From Leptolyngbyaceae cyanobacterium CSSed165cm_216 (GTDB lineage Bacteria; Cyanobacteriota; Cyanobacteriia; Phormidesmidales; Phormidesmidaceae), in assembly GCA_007135385.1 (NCBI GenBank), contig SLIY01000357.1, positions 1 through 5,912 on the forward strand: DNA of 5,912 bases, in the 5' to 3' direction. The notes under the pieces are model-generated. The model searched no databases. It saw only the letters and a list, made by a program, of their open reading frames with translations, and had not been told where the DNA came from. The position numbers and the translations under genes were made by a program. Of this stretch, positions 1-4,159 are shown one piece after another (position 1 is the first letter of the stretch; every line of letters begins with the position of its first letter).

Positions 1-1492
1 CGCCCCGCAGTACTCGTAGGCCCTGATTGCCCCCCTCCAACCAGGCCGAACCATCAGTAGGGGCACCGTCATAGTTGTCATGCCACACATCCTGGCACCA
101 TTCCCAGATATTGCCATGCATGTCGTACAGGCCAAAGGCATTGGGGGGAAGGCCGCCTACTTCTATCGTTTGCTGCCTATAAATGCCTCTTGTTTCTTCT
201 TTCCGACCAATGCCTAAAATTCCTTCGCTGATCACAACTGTTTTCTGACAGTTACAGTTCACGTATTCACCAGTGATAATGTCTCCAAAGTGGAAACGGG
301 TTGTGGTCCCAGCCCGGCAGGCATATTCCCACTCCGCTTCGCTGGGCAGCCTGTAGTCGCGCTTGGTATAGCGAGATAACCGCTGGCAAAACTCCACCGC
401 ATCGTCCCAGGAAACCTGCTCTACCGGCCGCATCGCCCCCTTAAAGCGCGATGGATCGGGCTTAAGTTGCCGGGTTACTGTGGGCAGGGCGGCCACTGCT
501 TGCCACTGAGCCTGGGTCACCGCAAACTTACCCATGTAGAAGGGGTTTAGCGTCACTTGATGTTGCGATTTCTCGTTAGCATAGCCATCACCATCCGGCG
601 AACCCATCAGAAACCTGCCCCCAGGGATAGCCAACATATCCAGCCCGGTACCATTGCCCAGATCTTCTGAAAAATATTTGACCTGCTTGCGATCGCGGGT
701 TTGTTCCTGGCCTCGTTCATTTAAGGTGACTACCTCAAACTCAAAGGCTTTCAAGGGCAATGACAACTGCGGAAACGATGTGCTTCGGGCGGTCTGCTGC
801 TGACGTTCTTGCTCATGTCGCTGGACTTCAGCTTCGCGCTGGCGTTGCTCGGCGGCTAGTCGCGCTTGCTCCAGTCTTTCCTGTTCCTTGCGCTGGGCTT
901 CAGCTTCTCGCTGACGCTGCTCGGCAGCCAGTCGCTCCCGTTCCTGCCGCGCTCGTTCCAGCCGGGCTGCCTCTTCCTGCTGACGTTTCAGTTCCTCGGC
1001 TTGCCGTGATTGGGCCGCTGCGGCTTCCTGGCGCTCTGCATTCAGGGCATCCACCACCCGGCGAATACCCTCTTCCACGTAAAAAAAGGCTTCCGCCCGG
1101 TCTTGCCAGCGGTTAACCGGTTTGCCGTCTTTGGGCAGTACCTGAAGCTGCCTGAAAGGGCTATATTGCCATCCGCACGTTCCCAGAATAATCGGAATCA
1201 CCCTGGCGGTGCCTTCGTGGTGGCGCTGCACAGCCCGCTGCATTTCGATTTCGTAGCAGTAGTCAGAAGCCAAAAAGTGGCGGGTAATCAGCAGGAGAAC
1301 AATATCGGCCTTTTCCAGATTGGTTTTGATTTCCGTGGCCCACTCTGCCCCGGCTTCGATCTGGCGGTCCTCCCAGGTATTGATTTCGCCCTGTCGCTGC
1401 AGCGGCTTGAGGTGATAGTTGACCAGCTCATCCTTGAGCCCTTCATCCCGGTGGGAATAGGAGATAAATACGTCTAGCGCCTCGCCTGCCAT
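1..1492 (-). CDS. TIR - coiled coil - FGE/SUMF1-like protein, C-terminus cut by window edge
   Basis: The frame is open from ATG at 1492-1490 to the left edge (497 residues, no stop). Residues about 5-125 are a TIR domain: DVFISYSHRDE at 7-17, a BB-loop-like WEDRQIEAGAEW near 40-51, ADIVLLLITRHFLASDYCYE at 62-81, and VIPIIL at 98-103. Residues about 150-235 are an E/Q/R-rich predicted coiled coil with an internal 24-residue repeat. From about 280 follows an FGE-sulfatase/SUMF1 domain (C-type-lectin-like fold): IPGGRFLMGSPDG near 290-302, FYMGKFAVTQAQW, RLPSEAEWEYACRAGT, FGLYDMHGNIWEW at 453-465, and RVLRG at the edge. The C-terminal part with the family's GSW...GFR motifs is missing, so active-site cysteines cannot be judged. 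TIR domains can be NAD-cleaving effectors or adaptors; E81 or E83 lies in the region of the catalytic glutamate, but the spacing from C79 is not the classic WCxxE. The start is chosen because the TIR fold begins at once and no upstream in-frame start was found. No clear Shine-Dalgarno. It is divergent from the pigment genes, and a signalling or defence role is inference only. Confidence 0.9.
   Translation of the reverse strand, partial: MAGEALDVFISYSHRDEGLKDELVNYHLKPLQRQGEINTWEDRQIEAGAEWATEIKTNLEKADIVLLLITRHFLASDYCYEIEMQRAVQRHHEGTARVIPIILGTCGWQYSPFRQLQVLPKDGKPVNRWQDRAEAFFYVEEGIRRVVDALNAERQEAAAAQSRQAEELKRQQEEAARLERARQERERLAAEQRQREAEAQRKEQERLEQARLAAEQRQREAEVQRHEQERQQQTARSTSFPQLSLPLKAFEFEVVTLNERGQEQTRDRKQVKYFSEDLGNGTGLDMLAIPGGRFLMGSPDGDGYANEKSQHQVTLNPFYMGKFAVTQAQWQAVAALPTVTRQLKPDPSRFKGAMRPVEQVSWDDAVEFCQRLSRYTKRDYRLPSEAEWEYACRAGTTTRFHFGDIITGEYVNCNCQKTVVISEGILGIGRKEETRGIYRQQTIEVGGLPPNAFGLYDMHGNIWEWCQDVWHDNYDGAPTDGSAWLEGGNQGLRVLRG
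803..934 (-). repeat. Internal 72-bp-period repeat encoding the coiled coil
   Basis: Residues 187-206 and 211-230 of the TIR-FGE protein are near copies, RLAAEQRQREAE followed by (A/V)QR(K/H)EQER. They match at 18 of 20 residues, while the DNA matches at about 47 of 60 bases, with most changes synonymous. The helix is therefore conserved at protein level rather than being a fresh duplication. It probably acts as a rigid spacer or oligomerisation stalk between the TIR and FGE domains. Confidence 0.75.
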
Positions 1493-1519
1493 GCCCGGTG
1501 CTGTTTTGGTGGTTGCCTC

Positions 1520-1525
1520 ATTATA
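1520..1525 (-). promoter_or_regulatory. Candidate -10 box for the TIR-FGE gene
   Basis: The minus strand reads TATAAT here, 27 bases before the ATG at 1492, which would leave a leader of about 20 nt. No good -35 hexamer is seen at the usual distance (CCTGAA at 1548-1543), so this is a candidate only. Confidence 0.4.
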
Positions 1526-1573
1526 GTTTCACCTCGCTAACCTTCAGGAGATACAAAACGTAACCTCATAGGC

Positions 1574-1601
1574 TTGATTGGTCGCTTAATCACTGTATAG
1601 T
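1574..1601 (+). promoter_or_regulatory. Candidate sigma70-type promoter of the heme oxygenase operon
   Basis: TTGATT (1574-1579) and TATAGT (1596-1601) are separated by 16 bp, with the -10 box 33 bases ahead of the heme oxygenase ATG. The -10 box lies inside the palindrome at 1586-1607, so a protein bound there would directly affect RNA polymerase. The assignment is by pattern only. Confidence 0.5.
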
Positions 1602-1607
1602 GATTAA
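1586..1607. promoter_or_regulatory. Perfect palindrome, candidate operator for a MarR/ChlR-type regulator
   Basis: The arms TTAATCACT (1586-1594) and AGTGATTAA (1599-1607) are exact reverse complements around the 4-base spacer GTAT. The size, AT-richness and two-fold symmetry suit a winged-helix dimer such as a MarR-family protein. The MarR-type activator ChlR controls chlAII-ho2-hemN in other cyanobacteria, and this operon shares ho2 and hemN, so ChlR is the natural candidate. Which protein binds is inference. Overlap with the -10 box would equally suit a repressor. A terminator role is unlikely since the site lies upstream of both divergent genes. Confidence 0.5.
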
Positions 1608-1622
1608 AAGATTTTTGGTCCA

Positions 1623-1627
1623 AGAGG
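1623..1627 (+). promoter_or_regulatory. Ribosome binding site of the heme oxygenase gene
   Basis: AGAGG lies 7 bases before the ATG at 1635 and supports that start, which also gives the N-terminus expected of cyanobacterial heme oxygenases. Confidence 0.6.
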
Positions 1628-1634
1628 TATAGCC

Positions 1635-2384
1635 ATGACAACTTTAGCCCAGCAACTGCGGGAAGGCACCCAAACCTCCCATACCCTGTCTGAAAATACC
1701 GCCTTTATGAAATGCTTTCTCAAAGGGGTGGTGGAGCTAGAACCCTTTCGCAAGCTCACCGCCGATCTCTATTTTCTCTACAGCAGCCTAGAAACAGAAA
1801 TGGCGCGCCACGCCGATCACCCGGTGGTGGGGCCGATGCTATTTACTGAACTGCTGCGCACCCCCAAGCTAGAAGACGACCTGGCCTACTACTACGGCGA
1901 CAACTGGCGGGACGAGATTGCCGCCACCCCCGCCGGGGAGCACTATGTCAGCCGCATTCGGGAAGTGTCTCGCAGTAACCCGGCTCTGCTAGTGGCCCAT
2001 GCCTATGTGCGCTACATGGGGGATCTCTCCGGTGGCCAGGGGCTGCGACACATCGTGCGATCGGCCCTGGATCTACCCCCCGATCGCGGTACGGGGCTGC
2101 ATGAATTTGATCAGCTGCCCACGGTGGAGGCCAAGCGCGACTTTAAGGTCAAGTATCGCGATACCCTCAATGCCCTACCGGTGGATGAGGCGCTGATCCA
2201 GCAGTTGGTGGATGAGGCGAATCTGGCCTTTGCCTTGAACCGGGATGTGTTCCATGAGCTAGAACCCGATGTGCGAGCGGCGGTGGGCGACCATGTGTTT
2301 GATCTGATTACCCGCCAGGACCGCCCCGGCAGCACGGAGCGTCATCCTCACCAGGGCATGGTGGCCCTGATGGCGACGGAGTGA
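1635..2384 (+). CDS. ho2: Heme oxygenase (biliverdin-producing), HO2-like
   Basis: A complete protein of 249 residues, normal for cyanobacterial heme oxygenases (about 240-250). It opens heme to biliverdin IX-alpha, CO and Fe2+ in the cytosol, using O2 and electrons from ferredoxin. Biliverdin then feeds phycobilin synthesis. The proximal heme ligand is His16 in TSHTLSENTAFMKCFLKG. The distal-helix motif GDLSGGQ is at 129-135, with Asp130 matching the catalytic aspartate of the family. The C-terminal text FDLITRQDRPGSTE and the stretch RDFKVKYRDTLNALP recall cyanobacterial HO2 rather than HO1; this is from memory of the family, not an alignment run here. HO2 isoforms are typically made under low O2 alongside HemN. 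It is first in a likely operon with hemN and chlE and is preceded by a promoter with a palindromic site. The family call is very sure; the HO2 subtype is likely. Confidence 0.95.
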   Translation: MTTLAQQLREGTQTSHTLSENTAFMKCFLKGVVELEPFRKLTADLYFLYSSLETEMARHADHPVVGPMLFTELLRTPKLEDDLAYYYGDNWRDEIAATPAGEHYVSRIREVSRSNPALLVAHAYVRYMGDLSGGQGLRHIVRSALDLPPDRGTGLHEFDQLPTVEAKRDFKVKYRDTLNALPVDEALIQQLVDEANLAFALNRDVFHELEPDVRAAVGDHVFDLITRQDRPGSTERHPHQGMVALMATE

Positions 2385-2408
2385 GTTACCTGCCACCCGG
2401 CGGGGTTT

Positions 2409-2430
2409 GGGCGGACACCTGGGTCCGCCC
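2409..2430. repeat. GC-rich hairpin after ho2
   Basis: GGGCGGAC (2409-2416) and GTCCGCCC (2423-2430) form an 8-bp perfect stem with a 6-base loop, starting 25 bases after the ho2 stop codon. No T-run follows (CTACGTAATT), so it is a poor intrinsic terminator. It may stabilise or attenuate the transcript, or be a copy of a dispersed palindromic repeat common in cyanobacterial genomes. Confidence 0.65.
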
Positions 2431-2477
2431 CTACGTAATTACATGGATACAATGACTGACTGACCCTTGATCCGGCC

Positions 2478-2550
2478 TTCGACTTCGTTACTCCTCCGGA
2501 GCCGCTTTGCGAACAGGCCTCGTCGCTGGTTGAGCGGAGTCGAAACCAGC
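2478..2550. repeat. Imperfect inverted-repeat element in the ho2-hemN spacer
   Basis: TTCGACTTCG (2478-2487) pairs at 9 of 10 positions with CGGAGTCGAA (2535-2544). Within the right end, GCTGGTT (2525-2531) and AACCAGC (2544-2550) form a 7-bp stem with a 12-base loop. The text GTTGAGCGGAGTCGAAAC is of a kind seen as scattered intergenic repeats in many bacterial genomes, so this is probably one or two degenerate dispersed repeats. It encodes no plausible protein. Confidence 0.55.
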
Positions 2551-2574
2551 AATGTTGAGCCCTTTATTTTTGTC

Positions 2575-2652
2575 CACCTCCTTACCTGACACCTGTTACC
2601 TAACACCTGACACCTCCTTACCTGACACCTGTTACCTAACCCCTAACCCCCA
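2575..2652. repeat. Heptamer tandem array (STRR type) within a 36-bp direct duplication
   Basis: From 2582 the sequence reads as successive 7-mers: TTACCTG, ACACCTG, TTACCTA, ACACCTG, ACACCTC, one extra C, then TTACCTG, ACACCTG, TTACCTA, ACCCCTA, ACCCCCA. The block 2575-2610 recurs at 2611-2646 with the first 30 bases identical. This is the style of short tandemly repeated repetitive (STRR) sequences known in cyanobacteria. The array ends on the first base of the hemN start codon and takes up the place where a ribosome binding site would be. Confidence 0.85.
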
Positions 2653-4049
2653 TGCTTTCCCTCGCCAACCCCGTTGTTTTCGATCCAGCCCTGCTGCACA
2701 AGTACAACCAGCCGCTGCCTCGCTATACCAGCTATCCTCCGGCGACGGAGATGAAAGATAGCTTTAACCTCAGAGATTTTGAGGCGGCGGTGGCGGTGGG
2801 CAACTACAAACAACCCCCCCTGTCGCTGTACTGCCACATTCCTTTCTGCGAGTCGGCCTGCTACTTCTGTGGTTGCAACACCGTGATTACCCGCCACAAG
2901 CGAGTAGCTGATCCCTATTTAGACTACCTAGAGCGCAACATTGCCCAGGTGGCTCAGCGAGTCTCTAATAGGCGGGTCAACCAGTTGCACTGGGGCGGTG
3001 GTACCCCCAGCTACCTATCCATGGCCCAGGTGGAACGGCTGTGGACAGTGCTCCACGACCACTTTCAGTTTGAGCCTGAGGCGGAAATTTCCATCGAGGT
3101 CAACCCTCGGGACTTGGACCGCGAGTATGTGCAGTTTCTCAAAGACCTGGGCTTTAAGCGGGTGAGCTTTGGCCTGCAAGACTTTGATCTGAAAGTGCAA
3201 GCAGCCGTGAACCGGATGCAGCCAGAGTCGATGCTGTTTGACGCCATGGGTTGGCTGCGGCAGGCGGGGTTCGAGAGCGTGAATGTGGATTTAATCTATG
3301 GCTTGCCCTACCAGTCCCTCGCCACCTTCCGCGACACCATCGAGAAAACCCTGCGCCTTGATCCCGATCGCATCGCCGTCTTTAACTTTGCCTATGTGCC
3401 CTGGATGAAACCGATCCAGAAAAAGCACATTGACCCAGCCACCCTGCCTGGGCCTGCGGAAAAACTGGACATTTTCCACATGACCATCGACCGCCTCACG
3501 GCCGCAGGCTACCAGTTCATTGGCATGGACCACTTTGCCAAAGCCAGTGACGAACTGGCGATCGCCCAATCCCAGGGGCAGCTGCACCGTAACTTCCAGG
3601 GCTATACCACCCAGCCCGAATCAGACCTGCTGGGCTTTGGTATGACCTCGATTAGTATGCTGCACGATGTCTATGGTCAAAATTACAAGGGCCTGCGCGA
3701 CTTTTATAAAGCCGTGGACGCAGACCAACTGCCCCTAGAGCGGGGGGTAATGCTCAGTCAAGACGACATCCTGCGGCGGACGGTGATCATGGAGCTGATG
3801 TGTCAGTTTGAGCTGTCGAAGGCGGCGATCGAAGAGAAGTACCACCTCAGCTTTGACCAGGACTTTGACGACTACTTCGCCCGCGAACGCCAAGACTTGC
3901 AAGCCCTGGAAGCCGATGGTCTGGTACGGCTCACCCCCAACCAGATTCAGGTGCTGCCCGCCGGACGTCTGCTGATCCGCAACATTGCGGCGGTGTTTGA
4001 CACCTATTTGCGCGATCGCAGTATCCGCCAATTTTCCCAATCGGTATGA
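2652..4049 (+). CDS. hemN: Oxygen-independent coproporphyrinogen III dehydrogenase
   Basis: A complete protein of 465 residues, usual for HemN. This cytosolic radical-SAM enzyme decarboxylates coproporphyrinogen III to protoporphyrinogen IX without O2. YTSYPPA is at 25-31. The cluster-binding motif C66-x3-C70-x2-C73 is followed by C75 in HIPFCESACYFCGCN; this Cys-Gly-Cys arrangement is typical of true HemN and differs from the HemW paralogs. The glycine-rich SAM site is GGGTP at 115-119, followed by EVNPRDLD and RVSFGLQDFD. The last 95 or so residues match the HemN C-terminal domain (ELMCQFELSK, EADGLVRLT, RNIAAVFDTYL). The ATG at 2652 gives the expected N-terminus (FDPALLHKYNQPLPRYTSYPP), but no Shine-Dalgarno precedes it because a heptamer repeat runs up to the ATG. 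It lies 267 bp after ho2 and 110 bp before chlE, on the same strand, and supplies porphyrin for both heme and chlorophyll at low O2. Confidence 0.96.
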   Translation: MLSLANPVVFDPALLHKYNQPLPRYTSYPPATEMKDSFNLRDFEAAVAVGNYKQPPLSLYCHIPFCESACYFCGCNTVITRHKRVADPYLDYLERNIAQVAQRVSNRRVNQLHWGGGTPSYLSMAQVERLWTVLHDHFQFEPEAEISIEVNPRDLDREYVQFLKDLGFKRVSFGLQDFDLKVQAAVNRMQPESMLFDAMGWLRQAGFESVNVDLIYGLPYQSLATFRDTIEKTLRLDPDRIAVFNFAYVPWMKPIQKKHIDPATLPGPAEKLDIFHMTIDRLTAAGYQFIGMDHFAKASDELAIAQSQGQLHRNFQGYTTQPESDLLGFGMTSISMLHDVYGQNYKGLRDFYKAVDADQLPLERGVMLSQDDILRRTVIMELMCQFELSKAAIEEKYHLSFDQDFDDYFARERQDLQALEADGLVRLTPNQIQVLPAGRLLIRNIAAVFDTYLRDRSIRQFSQSV

Positions 4050-4064
4050 CGGAAATGTTTGGTT

Positions 4065-4120
4065 TTGAATGTTGAATTTTGAATTGCCCTGTTCAATCTC
4101 CCAATCAAAACGCAACATTC
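4065..4120. repeat. Small heptamer repeat and inverted repeat in the hemN-chlE spacer
   Basis: Three tandem 7-mers, TTGAATG, TTGAATT and TTGAATT, occupy 4065-4085. GAATGTTG (4067-4074) is the exact reverse complement of CAACATTC (4113-4120), and GTTTTGA (4062-4068) of TCAAAAC (4105-4111), so alternative weak stems are possible in the transcript. No T-run follows, and I see no terminator between hemN and chlE. Confidence 0.5.
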
Positions 4121-4147
4121 ACCCTGCAAAATTTTTTCTCTCCCCTT

Positions 4148-4152
4148 AGGAG
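4148..4152 (+). promoter_or_regulatory. Ribosome binding site of chlE
   Basis: AGGAG sits 7 bases before the ATG at 4160, a strong match that fixes the chlE start. It contrasts with the missing site in front of hemN. Confidence 0.75.
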
Positions 4153-4159
4153 ATCCCCC

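Noticed and set aside
760..1477. Two overlapping plus-strand open frames (760-1116 and 1010-1477)
   Set aside because: They lie antisense to the TIR-FGE gene, whose minus-strand frame shows continuous recognisable domains; the plus-strand products are low-complexity or unlike any family.
2409..2430. Intrinsic terminator after ho2
   Set aside because: The stem is good, but no T-run follows; kept only as a hairpin repeat.
2441..2461. Tiny open frame ATGGATACAATGACTGACTGA, or a -10 box TACAAT at 2448-2453
   Set aside because: There are only six codons and no ribosome binding site; the -10-like hexamer has no -35 partner at the proper distance.
2575..2652. CRISPR array
   Set aside because: The repeats are contiguous heptamers without unique spacers.
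2552..2761. Plus-strand open frame of 69 codons over the ho2-hemN spacer
   Set aside because: It is a translation of the heptamer repeat (repeated SLPDTCYLTP) that runs out of frame into hemN.
3735..4118. Minus-strand open frame of 127 codons
   Set aside because: It is antisense to the HemN C-terminal domain, with no family resemblance and no ribosome binding site of note.
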